A DNA stretch of 64,000 bases from Deuterostichococcus epilithicus. Taxonomy: Eukaryota > Chlorophyta > Trebouxiophyceae > Prasiolales > Stichococcaceae. Below the pieces are notes generated by a model. The model was not told the DNA's origin, ran no database searches, and was given only the letters and a program-made list of their open reading frames with translations. This document shows, in pieces, positions 34,046-45,800 of the stretch. The stretch is from assembly GCA_033439295.1 (NCBI GenBank), contig JAVTLE010000014.1, positions 3,658,001 through 3,722,000 on the forward strand, written 5' to 3'. Position 1 is the first letter of the stretch; each line of letters begins with the position of its first letter. A program made the translations under genes and the position numbers.

Positions 34046-35183
34046 ATGCAGATTTTCCTCAGGAGCTTGGACGGCCACACCAGGGTGCTGCACATGCAGC
34101 CGACCGACACGGTCGACACCCTCAAGCACATGGTGCAGCAGTTGGAAGGTGCACCACTAGGTCGCAGCGCAGCATGCCGCCGTCGCTCATAGAGTTGTTG
34201 TGACGATCACAATATGGCAGCTGCACAAGCTGACCCGAAATACTGGAGTGGTTGCAGGGGTGCCGTGCGGCGAGCAGCGCCTGATGTGCGGCGCGCAGCA
34301 GCTGGCCTCAGGCGCACGGCTGGCTTCATACGGTGTGCACGACGAGTCAAACGTTGCGCTGCTGCTGCGGCTGCGGGGCGGCAACACCGCGAAGCTCGTC
34401 CAGCTGACGGTGCAGCCGCGGGTGCAGAAAGAGAAGTGGAGCCTGTACTGGAAGGAGACCATGTCTACTAAGACAATCGAGCTGGACCCTGTGCCACTGC
34501 AGCTGACCATCAGCACCACCATTGCCGAGGTAATCAGGGGCAGCGCTTTCCACCTCATCAATGGCAGCGCATGTGCGTCCTATGTACGTGTCGGCATGCC
34601 AGGCTGCAGGTCAAGATTAGTTCCTGAGTGGCCGCGGCATGATGCGCCAGGCTTCGAGTGGGAGCTTTCTGTCCCCGCGGCAGGTGCAGCAGCTGGTGGC
34701 CAAGCGCTGCGGCTGGGATCCAGTGGAGGGGCTGCAGAGGCTGGAGGGCTTCACGGAGGCATGGGAGCGGGTGCTCTTCCGCGGCCACGAGCTGAAGGCC
34801 GACCAGACTCTGGAAGCGGCAGGGCTGCCCGACCAGGCCACCGTCACCGCGATCCGCAAAGTGCTGGTGCCTGAGGGCTGGAAGGTGATTCCTTCGATGC
34901 TGATTCCTTCCGTGCTAATTCCTCACAAGGGCCACGTGCACGAAAGGTAGGACTGCGCCCCATCTTGCACTGGTGGGGCACCAGCGTTTGCAATCTGCAT
35001 CGCAGAGGCGCAGACGCGTGTGACTGCTGCAAAACCGGATCATCATGAGTTTTGGGTCACCTGCGGCTGGCTGTGCATGCAGAGGCAAACCTCCTGTCTC
35101 TGACCCAAACTGGTTATGAGCAGGTGATCAAGGAGGGGGATGAGGAGTCGATCTCCTCCACGGATTCCGAGGACGATTTCTGA
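34046..35183 (+). CDS. Ubiquitin-like domain (76 residues, ends LRLRGG) fused to a second beta-grasp-like domain
   Basis: Four phased exons (34046-34148, 34258-34529, 34684-34884, 35124-35183) encode 211 residues. The first 76 start MQIFLRSLDGHTRVLHMQP and end NVALLLRLRGG; they align to ubiquitin without a gap, 33 of 76 identical by my count. Of the seven ubiquitin lysines only K27 is kept (K6 R, K11 H, K29 M, K33 L, K48 Q, K63 D), and the I44 patch is L43-M44 with A68 replacing His68. After Gly76 comes a 135-residue extension. Its second half looks like another ubiquitin fold (LFRGHELKADQTLEAAGL, then DQATVTAIRKVL), and it closes with the acidic tail EGDEESISSTDSEDDF. The layout recalls ubiquitin fusion precursors cleaved after Gly-Gly, but cleavage is an inference. 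I know no named orthologue. Confidence 0.88.
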
Positions 35184-35328
35184 CGGAACATTGCAAAGCT
35201 TGCTTGGCGCTGTTTCTCTGCAACATGCTTTTCCATGATGCAGCAGTGAGGCACTTCGGACAGCAACAGTGAGGCGGACAACCATCATCTGGCTCTTGGA
35301 TTGTGTACAGTCTCTGCAGCTGTTCCAC

Positions 35329-36635
35329 TCAGGACAGACTCTTTATGAAATTGACCATCACTTCTGTAGCCTCTCCTTCGTGGCCATTGAGGGCATGGTC
35401 TGCGCCCTCAATGACATGCGCTTGCGACAGCGGATGTGTCAGCACTGCCGCAAACATGTCGCGCATCTCATGGGGACTGATGCTTTGTGGCACGTACTCG
35501 TCGCTGCCGCCAAACAACGACAGCGTTGGCACCTCTGCCAGGCGCCCCAGCTTTGCCTGCGCAGTTCATTAGGAAAGTGACTGGCATGGGCCATTTGCTG
35601 GCGTTGTACCAGGCCCTTTCGAAGACGCTGTGTTGGCAAGCAGCATCGATTCATTGGATATTATTATAGTAGTTGTGAACATCAAACAGGGCATCTTACA
35701 TAGCGCTCCTCTTGACTGAAGCCAGCGCTGAAATAATCGTCGTCACCGCCTGGTGCTGCAATTGCGAGAAAGCGTCGAGCTGTCACAGGTGTGCCATCGT
35801 CATCCCTGCGCATGAAACCGGGTTCAGTCTATATGTTGAGTGTGGCTTGTGTGGATCCTCTTCTTCTGCCCAGAGTGGACGCCTCATCATTGCTGCCTTG
35901 GCAGTCGAATGGTTTTCGCAGAATGAGCCCACCTGAATGCGATGTTCTCTGCATGCCCATTCTCGACCAGGCGCTGGCACAGCTGCACACGGCCAGCAGT
36001 CTCCGGCTCGGTCGCCAGCCAGTCCTGGTCGCTGACCTGTGGGCGCCGCAGGAGCGCTGTCTTGGCATCAAAATCGGACCGACGCTGGGACCTTCGCATC
36101 CAGCGTTCAAATGACCGCCACAGCACTGGCCCGCAAGCTCACTGGTGCCTGCAGGATGACGCCGTCTGGAGGGTCGGACTGCCTGTTTGTATACCGCGCC
36201 GCATCTTGGCACCCTGTGCTGTGCCCGGCCAGGACCAGAGCCTGCGCGGCGGCACAACAAACACAATCAGCTTGGATTCCTGCAATGCAACATGTCGATG
36301 CAGCATAAGTATGAGCAAAAGCTTTAACGAGCGCACCTCTGAATCATAGGCAGATCTGAGGTGCTGGGCCAGCTGGCTGAGCTCGTCGGCGTCTTGGTCC
36401 AGGCTGCCGACGCCCCAGCCTATGAGTGACGTCGACAGCATCGGCTGCACCAGTGACCTGCAGGTATAGCTTACATGGTTTTGACGAGCACGTGTCGATA
36501 GATTCTGCGACACTCCAAAGATGTCCACGCACCAGCCGATGGCGTCAAGCTTGGACGCCAACACCATGGCATATTTGGCGAACAGCAGCGCATCGCCGAG
36601 GCCGCCGACCAGCACCACGTGCCGCCGGTGACTCC
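35329..36635 (-). CDS. DUF1749 / SidJ-like alpha/beta hydrolase
   Basis: Six exons in phase: 36635-36533, 36457-36337, 36241-36143, 36036-35933, 35805-35700 and 35556-35329, giving about 253 residues plus an unplaced start exon that must supply one base. The family (DUF1749, including fungal fusarinine C esterase SidJ) has an alpha/beta-hydrolase fold. Signatures: VVLVGGLGDALLFAKY near the start, then SLVQPMLSTSLIGWG with SLDQDADEL, the nucleophile elbow LAGHSTGCQD, GVILQAPVSDQ, and the C-terminal SLFGGSDEYVPQS (acidic residue) with EGADHALNG (catalytic His). The Ser-Asp-His triad therefore looks complete. In fungi SidJ hydrolyses siderophore esters; the substrate in algae is unknown. Confidence 0.88.
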
Positions 36636-37182
36636 CTGCAAGCGTACTGTTAGATAGTATTAGAAGCTTTTCGGGTGCTCCTACTGCACGTCATGCGTAG
36701 CCATCAGGCGTATGCTGGATTACCGCACCACTGCAGAAGGCTATGTTTCCTGGCTTGCTCGCATATCGGAAAAGGCTGCCCTGCATTGCCAGGCTCATGC
36801 AACCGGGATGCTGATACTTGGCTAGCTTGTCATTCAGACTTGCTGTCGGATGAAAGCTGAGCAGCCTTCACAGAACCGCTGGGGCGCATGCGCAGGAATA
36901 CAGCACGCAGTCGTCTGTGCCAACAGCTGCTGGCCGGCGAGCGCCACTCAAGCAATTCCTGTCTGTGTGTTTGATACTATCGGCCACTCATATGGCTTGT
37001 GACTTTTTATTTGGCAGAAATAGAAATTGCAGTCTGGTTATGCACTGTAGCATGCTCGTAGATCATTCACCCGGCTGCAATGCCAAGTGATTGCAAGAAC
37101 CGATAACCTGACACACAAAGTGTTCTGCAGGATCCGTGTGTTTCAGAGAAGTATTCGCGTCCTGCAGCATCGGGCCAGGTCA
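36636..37182. promoter_or_regulatory. Divergent region, SidJ-like hydrolase / FKBP
   Basis: About 550 bases. It should contain the first exon and promoter of the hydrolase and the FKBP promoter. A minus-strand ATG frame near 36890 (MRPSGSVKAAQL) was considered as the hydrolase start but does not phase. Confidence 0.4.
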
Positions 37183-38299
37183 ATGGCCATGAAAATTGCA
37201 GCGAGGATTGCGTTGCTGATTGGGCTGCTGGCTGTCACGTCTAGCCTCGCCGCGGCAAGAATCGAGAAGGACGTCACGTCTCTGCAGATTGGAGTCAAGG
37301 TCAGCTGCGCCGACAGCATTAACTTCTGTTTCGCTTGCCACTGGTCCCTTTTGCCACGCACCCGTACCGTCATGCATCGGCTATGGGCTCTTGGTCTCCT
37401 TCAATGTTAACGATGTGAAGCTGAGGGTCTTCAGGTCCCAAGGTTCTATTATGACTGCTGATGGGGATCACCTGCGAGCGCAGCACCGCCCGAAGGCGTG
37501 CACGCAGAAGACCAAAGCGGGCGACAATGTCTCAATGCACTACAGCGGGTGGGCTACCGCTAGACTGCAGCATAAGTGCTTGGAAACCATGCAACCTGCC
37601 TGCTGTTCTCCTGCACTTGCTCGTGATGGAGCACGTGCTTGACGTCGTTTGTCAAGTCTCGCAGGTTTTTGACAGACGGTGAGCAATGCGGGCCGCTTCC
37701 GGTGCTGCCTCTTGCATGCCATTGGAAGCGTTGCGCACTGATCCTCCAGATTCGTTTCGTTTCGATTCTTTCTTTATCCACAGTAGTCGAAGCGACGCTC
37801 ATGTCGAAGCGATATTATCGTTCACAGGCACGAAATTCGACAGCAGTCTCGATCGAGATTCGCCATTTGAGTTCCAACTTGGAAGCGGCCAGGTCATCAA
37901 GGGTTGGGACCAGGGCCTGACACACATGTGCGCAGAGAACAACCGCTGTGTGCTTGCTTCATCATGCAACAGTCCTCCATTGAAGCCGGGATACAATTGC
38001 CAAGTGCTCAAACTTTCCCCAGAAGTGCATTCAAGACGCCACTTGTGCATCACAGGTGCGTCGGAGAGAAGAGGCGTCTGAAAATTCCACCAGCATTAGG
38101 TTATGGCGACCGCGGCGCTGGTGCCAAGATTCCTGGTGAGGCTCGGAGCAAGTTGTCCTTCAAACCCTATACTGTCTTTGAAGTCTAGAATGCACAAAGT
38201 GGTCATGACGCCGGCTTTTCTGACTAATGTGTCCACCTCCATTGTGACGCAGGCGGATCCACGCTCATCTTCGACGTAGAACTCTTGTCAATCAAGTGA
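37183..38299 (+). CDS. Secretory-pathway FKBP-type peptidyl-prolyl isomerase (FKBP2-like)
   Basis: Six phased exons (37183-37299, 37484-37548, 37665-37678, 37828-37927, 38056-38135, 38253-38299) encode 140 residues, close to FKBP2 (~142). FKBPs catalyse cis-trans isomerisation of prolyl bonds and bind FK506. The N-terminus ([20 protein letters not shown], cut near AAARIE) is a signal peptide. The domain shows the family pattern: [23 protein letters not shown], the binding motif [13 protein letters not shown], then [21 protein letters not shown] and the final strand [11 protein letters not shown]. There is no KDEL-type retention signal, so ER lumen, thylakoid lumen or secretion remain possible. 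The third exon is only 14 bases. Confidence 0.93.
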
Positions 38300-39090
38300 C
38301 AACCGCCTGGCATTCTTCTGAGGCCAGTTGCGATTGCCTCAATGGCCAGCCAACAGAAGCAGTCACTGGAGACACATCCTACTTGAGACGGAAGGAGAAA
38401 ACTAGACGTAGAGGCTCCTTGATGTTTGTCCTCGTCCCTGTGACGCTTGAACAGACTTATTTTGTTCTCGACTCCTCCCCGCTGATGGCAGAGTTCTCTG
38501 CCCAAGCTTGGCGTGCGAAATTCTCAAAAGCAAAATCTGCGTGTCCAATCTATGTTCAGAATTGTCATCAGCAACATCAGACGGCACATCCACCATCTTC
38601 TGTGTCCGATTGAACATTAGCGCACGCCATCACCGCCGCGCCGCCACAACCCAACCACCATCAGCAAAGCAACGGTAGATCTGTCAACTGGCACTGCGAA
38701 GAGCTAGGCACTGGAGCACCCACCCACGACCGGAGCCCCAACATGAAAGCTGCAGTTACTTCTGCTCATGCAAGGGCAAGGCAGCAGTAAACCCTCCTCA
38801 ACTAGGCACACAGGAGTGGGTTATCGAGCGCTCAGCTAGTGACGACCCCTTGTGTGCTACATCTGCAGGAAATCAAAGTGGACCATGCAAAGTTGCAGGG
38901 CGCCGCCAGGTGCCCAAAAGCAATGACGCCGCTGCTGAGCGGCACTCACAGCCGTGTCGCCGCGCTGACGCCCAAGCAAGTGACCGACCTTCAAGTACAA
39001 TAACATACACGCTGCTAGCACTGCCACTGCCAGCAGCTGTCCTCCAGTTTGATTTCTTGCAAGGTGACTACACGTAGTGCATGCCCCCCT
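38300..39090. other. Convergent intergenic region
   Basis: About 790 bases between the FKBP stop and the stop of the zinc-finger gene. Two short open frames (minus 38402-38617, plus 38850-39077) have no recognisable features and are not called. Confidence 0.4.
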
Positions 39091-41165
39091 TCACTTCTCC
39101 TCCCCTCCGCTGATGCCGGAACAGGCTTCTTGTATTTCGCTCTCCTCCTTCGCAGCCGGAAGAGGCTTCTTCCATGAATTACCAGCTCCTGCAGTTATGT
39201 TTACCACCTTACCTCTGCGGCGCAACTGTGTATTGGCTCGTTCATGGGCCAAGACCGATGCAAAACGAGGTGTTGTGCCAGACAGCAGGCACAGCAGGAC
39301 CCGGCGATGGGAGGGCTGCGGGGCAACAGCTGCTGCCATGAGCACACGTGCCGCCGTTGCGTTGCCAGCAGCAAGCAAATGGTCGGTAGCACACCTGGTG
39401 CACTCCGCGAGGCGGCTGATGTGCTGTTGCGCCTCAATGAGCTGCTCGCAGATGCGGTTCAGGTCTTGGCACGATGCGCGCGCCGCAGCCAGCTGGCAGG
39501 TAACCTCCTCCAGTCGGGGGTTGACAATCGCCAGCTCCCTTCGGGTTGCAGCGCATGCGTCTATCAGATCCGCCCGCTCATCCGCGGCCTGCAGTCAGCA
39601 CAACACGCCCAGAAAGTGATCAACAAAGAAGTGTGATCACTGGCCCTTTGTTGTTAAATGGCATGGAAGTCTGCCACAGTGCTAGGCTGCGCCAGGGCTA
39701 GGCAGCAATATGGCAGGTGCACCGAACAGCCATGCCAAGAGGGGCCTGCCTTGGGGTGCGCGTGTGCCGGAGCAGCCAATGCTGGGATGACGCTGAAAGG
39801 GGAAATCCCGCCGGCTCCCAACCAGGACGTATTTCATGCTTAGGGGTATATGAGCACTGCAGTAGCGTCCAGCAGCTGTGGCGTGTGCCAGGTTGCCAAA
39901 TCTAGGCCTCTGCAGAACGGCATCGCGGCGGTGCCGACGCACGTCCTTGCGCACACGGTCGGCCTCCGCCACAGCAGCACTGCGATCAGCCACCGCCCCC
40001 AGCAGCTGTCGATCAGCGAGGCTGGCGGCTCGATCGTGTGCGACCTGCTGAGCAGCCGCAGACCCGCGCTCCCGCTGCAGCTCCTGCTTCGCCGGGCGGT
40101 CCCGCACTTCACTCTCGCGTGCGTGCGCCGCCTGGTTGACTGTGTTCAGCAGGCTCGCCGCCGCTTCCGCCTGCGCCGTCGCTGCTGCTGCTGCAACCGC
40201 CTCCAGCCGCTCGACCTCAGCAACATGCGCCTCTGCCGCCACGCGGGCCGCATCGGCTGTCTCCCTGTGCGCAGTTTCTGCTGCAGCCAGCTGCGCACGC
40301 ATATCGACGATGGCATCACGTTCGGCGTGTGCGGCCGCCGCCGCCGTGCACTGTGCGCGGCCCAGTCGCACCTCCATGGAGCGGGATTCGGCACCAAGTG
40401 TCGCCAGCTGCCGCTGGGCATCCGCCAGCTGCCCCGCAATCGCTGCGCGTGCAGCGTCCGCATTGCTGCACTGGATTGCTGCCAGCGAGAGCTGGTCCTG
40501 TAGGCAGCGCTGCTGCCCCACCGCTTCACAGGCGGCTGCCGCCCGCTGGTCGCGCTCGGCGCCCAGTTTTGCGCTGTGCTCGCGCACGGTGGCGAGCTGG
40601 CGCAGAGCGTCGGCAGCCTCTGCCACTGCAGCAGGCGGCCCTGTGTCGTGTGGCGGCCCGCCGCTTGCTGCATGGCGGCAGAGGCAGCCGCGGTCTGCTG
40701 CGGCGCACCCAGTTCTCGGCAGGCCGCGGCCACTCCCTGCTCGACCGCCTGGTCGACCGCCTCTGCCCTCTGACGCAGTGCGGCGAGCTCCTGGGATGGA
40801 GCATCGCTCCGCCGCTTGACGCCGGTTATGGCCTTTGCCTTGCCGGCCTGCAGCGCGGCTTCCCTCGTCGGGTACAGCCCGAGGTTGCCGGCTTCCTCCG
40901 CGGTCGCAAATGCGACAATGCCCTTGGGTGGGTGCGCGCCCTTGGGGGAGCGGTAATGGTTGCCCAGTGAGTTTGTGCTGGCGAACGCCGTGCCGCACTC
41001 GGGGCAGGGCACGCCTACGCCTGGTGTCGTCGGGAGGACCCTGTACGGCTTCGGGTCCTTGGTGCTGCTTCTCCAGTGCATGGCCGTGAGCATTCTGTCC
41101 TCTCCCCGCAGGGCGGCGGCAGCTGTGCCCCCGCTAGCGGTCATGGCACCGGCGCCAACATGCAC
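39091..41165 (-). CDS. Zinc-finger and long coiled-coil protein, unknown function
   Basis: Three phased exons (41165-40709, 40625-39943, 39588-39091) encode 545 residues. The apparent frameshift between two long frames near 40.65 kb is explained by an 83-base intron (donor GTGCGC, acceptor CTGCTGCAG). Near the N-terminus is one putative zinc site, CPECGTAF with SLGNHYRSPKGAH: Cys54, Cys57, His70 and His78, a C2H2-like spacing with a longer final loop. From about residue 110 to 430 the protein is an almost continuous Ala/Glu/Gln/Arg-rich coiled coil (AAVAEADRVRKD, ELAIVNPRLEEVTCQLAA). The last ~100 residues are a different, more basic region ending EACSGISGGEEK. I do not recognise the family; a structural or centrosomal/nuclear scaffold role would fit but is not shown. 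Confidence 0.75.
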
Positions 41166-41836
41166 CCGCCGCTAGACACCTGCACCGGCAGCACCCCCGA
41201 AGTCAGGGGCATGGCAGCCGATGTGAGCGACTGCGAACGGCCACACGCCAGCCACAACCAGCGGCGCAGTCGAGTGCATCACGGGCAGCAGGGGTCTCCA
41301 AGAATTTTCCAAGCCGAGCGGACGGATCCGTGCAGCCTCGCTGCGGTGCCACACCACAGCGCGTGCAAAGTTGCGAGCGCACTCAGCGGCGAGCGGTGTG
41401 CAGGCGGCGTAGAGGCGACGGACGAGGCCGCGAATGCCACGGGTGCTGTTGTTCCGGGCTTCGACAGCGCTGTCTCGAAGAGCGCTCCGGATCCCTGACT
41501 GGTGGCTTGTTGATCAGCGAAATACCCACAGAAGATCGCACGAAATTTGCGCGCGGTACGGTTGCATGCGGCGCAAGGTGGAACACATTTTGCTCCAGCA
41601 TGTTCCTGGGCCACCTGTTTTTCTGTCGGTGGCGCTGCGCAATTACGTACCACCAACCTGGCAACTTCCCTCTCTGAGTGGAGGGACCAGCGAGCGAACG
41701 CTCAAGCATTGAAGGCTTTCACCAACCCAGATTCACTTGCCGAGTCATCCGCCGAAACTGAATCAACACTCTGGGTGGCGGAATTGGTGTCGGAAGGAAT
41801 GTGATGTCACACAAGTAGCTTTGCGCTGAGGACAGG
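41166..41836. promoter_or_regulatory. Divergent region, zinc-finger gene / BLTP2
   Basis: 670 bases between head-to-head starts. A TATA-like string (CTATATAAG) lies just downstream, at about 41846-41854, inside the proposed first BLTP2 exon. No other element is recognised. Confidence 0.4.
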
Positions 41837-42780
41837 ATGCTTCCGCTATATAAGCTCGTTTGGCGGGGCTTGCTGCTAGCCGCAGCATACTTTCTCTTCA
41901 AGAGGCAAGCTGCTGTGATGGGCGACTGAGCTGACGATTGCCACCCTGTTGTACGTCAGCCAACCACTGGGCAGCCTGCTACTGCCTGCAAAACAAGACG
42001 GTCTGATCTAGGATCTCTGAATCAAGCATGAATATTTTTGGGAATATCCCGCCAGTCTCAAATGCAGCTGATATGGCAGTAGTAATCCACCTGCGTCTCT
42101 GCAGTACAGGCATGAGTTTGGGGCAGGTCTCAGGGGGAAGCAGACTGCGCAGCGTGCTTTGAAACTCAAGACACCATTACACACGCTGTTTAACATGTTG
42201 ACTGTGTTGCGCGCCTCAGGTTGGCAGGGCTGATCGTGTCGCTCACAGCGAGCAGCCGCAAGGTCAAGGTCAGCGTCGAGGCGATCGGCTTCCTGGTGGT
42301 CCGAGGGGTTGCACTTACCTTTACAGAGGTCGGTACCAACTGATTCATATCGCTGTGCTGCGGAAGCGCATGCTACTGCCGCAGCGCCAATCAATGCATG
42401 GCCCCCCTCGCTGCGGCATACCGCCCCATGCCTCCTGCAACCCTGCACACAGGGCCCAGTGGCTAGGGTACGGCTGCGGGAGCTGTCCTTCGGACGTAGC
42501 GCCAGCGCAAAGAAGGCAGCAGCTGGCGTGGCGCAGGCAGTCACCAGCTTCCGCCCGCGCATCCCACTCAACCTGCGCGGCGTGGAGGTTCAGCTAAGGG
42601 TGCCACCGCCCCCGCCCCCGCAGCCACAACCCAGTGGCAAGCTCCGCAAAGGGGCTGCCAGGCGAGGAGCCGCCCCAGCCGAGACGGCTCTGCAGCAATT
42701 GGCGCAGCCTCTGGCAGCGCAGCCCCTGGCGGCACAGCCCCCGGCGGCGCGGCCAGATGGCGCAGCACAGCCAGGCGGCC

Positions 42781-42816
<36 letters not shown>

Positions 42817-45800
42817 TCAGTCAGCCGCCCATGGCCGCAAAGAAGGCCGCAGCGTTTGCGCGGCGTTGCCTCTGGGCGGTGCTGGCCGCTGGCAGGTGGG
42901 CGGCTTCGCGGCTGCCGCCGCTGCCGGTGCACCTGCCGCTGCGCCTGGCAGGCAGCATGGCGCTGCAGCTGCTGCTGGCGCTGCTTCCTTCGGTGCCGGT
43001 GCGCGTCAAGGAGATTGAGGTCACCTTCGAGGTGCGGTGCACGTGCAAAATGCTCCGCCTCAGATTCGCGCAACATACTCACTGCTCCGCGCATGGATGG
43101 CTGCACCCCTGTGAACCGATGGTGCAAAAGTGATGCTGATGCCGATGCACCACCGCATGATCTCTGCAGGAGCTGGGTATCCGGCTGGGCGTGGAGCGCG
43201 TGATGCTGCTGCTGCACAGCACCAACCTGTTCTCGCAGTTGGACGCGATCGCCACGGTGTCGGCCATCACTGGTGGCGTCCGGCGGCAGCCAGGTGGGTG
43301 GCCGCTGCTCCTGCAGCCAGCCTTGCACCCAGCTTGCAGCCAGTGCGCCGACCATCTTGACGAGGGCACTCTGCAGGAAGGATCATCCTCGATTTCGCAT
43401 TCAGGAGCGATCTCGGAAACTCGGTGGCTCGTGCGTCAAGGTGTTGCTTCCTTGCTGCCAGGCTGCGGCGAGGGAGCTGCCGGAGAGGAGACCGCGCATG
43501 AAGGGGATGAGGCGCCACTGCTGGACGTCACAGCCTTCTCTGCCGCTGCAGTGTTGGCCGTCTACTGGTGCTCCCCCATTGCTGAGCAGACTGCCAATGA
43601 AGCATTGCACCAATGGACCAACTGCTCACATTGGGGTGAATCACAGTGGTGCATCAGTGATGCGTGCAACCTCGGGCCCAGATGTGCTGAATGAGCTGGT
43701 CCTGCGACCACGCATGTTGGTGTGGTGCCGCAGGCGCGCAGGCGGACTGCGGTTCCTGAGCCTGACCAGCGAGCTTGGCGAGGCGGTGGCGACGCTCACC
43801 CCGGTGCTGCTGGAGGCGGCCCTGGCTTTCCAGCCGCCGCCAAGGCCGGCGAGGCCGCTGCCGCCGCCGCTGCCGCCACGGCCACGAAAGCAGCGGCCGC
43901 CCAAGCCGCCCCTGGCAGAGCGCCTGCCAGGCCTCCTCGCAAGGGCGCCGCAGCAGGTGGGCACCGTTTATACTGAGTCGTAGCATTGTGGACTGCAGGT
44001 GCAACCAACACGAGGCTGATGCCCCGGAGACCCCTGGCACCTGTTCCAATTCAAGACAGTCGCCTGCCTTTTGTAAATCGTCAGTCTTTGCCTCCAACCG
44101 GAGGCATGGTGGGCTGCAGCTCATGATAGGCATGTTGCCCTTTGAAGCCTCCGCCTTGGTGCGACCGCAGGCAGAGTTCAAGGCGCCGCTGCTGGCGCTG
44201 AGGTCGGTCGGCTTCGGCGACGCCGCCGGCGAGGCGCAGCTGCAGTGGCAGGCCAGGGGGCTGCGGCTGTGGAGCGACACGCGGCAGCCGCTGGGGCGGC
44301 GAAGCTCCGTCGCGGACGCGCTGCGCCGCAGCAGCGGCTTTGGCGCCGACACGCAGCTGCTGCAGGTCAGCCCTCGAGCGTTGCATCATGACGGTCTGCA
44401 GGAAAGCACGTTTTCAGGTGTTCTTCGGTGCCGAGCGTGCGTGCAGATCTCGCAGTCGACGCCAGCCATCAGTGCAGAACCGGTTTTGTGACAGGCATGT
44501 GTGCCAGGCCTTTCGATACACAAGCAATCACCGGTGTGCTGCTACGACAAAAACGGTGGCACTCAATTTCCCTTTGGTGCGGGCAGGTGTCGGGCACCTT
44601 GGCAAGCATGGAGGCGAGGGCGGGCATCGCAGGCAAGCCTGCAGCGGCGGCAGCGCGCAACGGCGGCGCAACGCTGTCCTTGAAGTTTCTGCAGTCGCCA
44701 CAGGTGGGAAGTGAAGCTAGCTGGCAGAGACAGTCGCACGGGTCAGACGCTGCTGCCTTCATCGGTTCACAGCAGTGACGTGGTTGCGCCTGCAGCTCCA
44801 GGGTTGCCTGCCCTGGATCCTGTCTCTGCACCATAGAGCTCGGGCTGGCCGGGAGCGATCACGTCGCCTGACTTCTGAGCACCTCCACCCTGATGGCACC
44901 TACAGGGCATCCTGACCTGGCGGCAGCCGCCCACCATCACGGCCCGGGCCAGCCTGGACATCGGCGCGGTCCATGCACATGCACGCGCGGCCAACATCTG
45001 GGCGGCCGCAGAGGCAGCTTTGCGATCGTACGCCGGCAGCGTGGCGAGGCTATGGGCGTTGCCGCCTCCGCCCAGCCCGCAACCGCAGCAGCGGCAGGCG
45101 GCGCTGGGAGCCCAGCTTGAATCAGCCGAGGACCCGGGGGCGGTCGGTCCTCCCAGTCGGGGGCACAGCCTGGGTGGCGGGGGTGCCGCGACAGACGGTG
45201 TCCCGCAGCATGCGCCTGTGCCCGCGGCGGACGAGGCTGCGGAGGCGGCGCCCCTGCAGGAGGCTGCGGCGGCGCCCGCNGCCCGGTTCCAGCTGGACGT
45301 CCGCGCCAGCCTCGCTGCCGCCAGCAGGGCCGAGCTGCTGGCACCGGACGGCTCGGTGTGCGCTGCCCTGCGCGGCAGTGGCGTCACGCTGCTGGCCACG
45401 ACGGAGCCGCTGCCTGGCGCCGGCAGGAACACCAGCCGTCTGGGCAGCATCGTCGAGCTGCGCGGGAGCAGGCCTGCCGCCGTCGCCGGCACGGACAGGG
45501 CGGCGGCGACGCCGGAAGCGCTGCGGCACGGGCGGGAGGTGCCGCCGCCGCCTCGGAGCGCCGGCACCTGGCTGCGCGGCGGGCGCGCCGGCAGCGGNGG
45601 TTTTGGCNGGGCCGGCTCCGCGGCACCCGCGGCGCCGGCGGCGCCATTCCTGGCCGAGCTGTCATGCCGGCTGGACCTGGGCTCCCTCAACGCGGTGGTG
45701 GCCTGCGAGGGCAGCAGCGGCGACGCCGGCTGCGGCGCTGGCGGCGGCAAGGGTGCTGCCGCCAGCCGCTTTGCAGCCGCGGCGGCGGGCGTGTCGCCAA

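Noticed and set aside
40146-40998. Apparent frameshift between two long overlapping minus-strand frames
   Set aside because: An 83-base intron (donor at 40708, acceptor at 40626) joins the frames exactly in phase, so no frameshift is needed.
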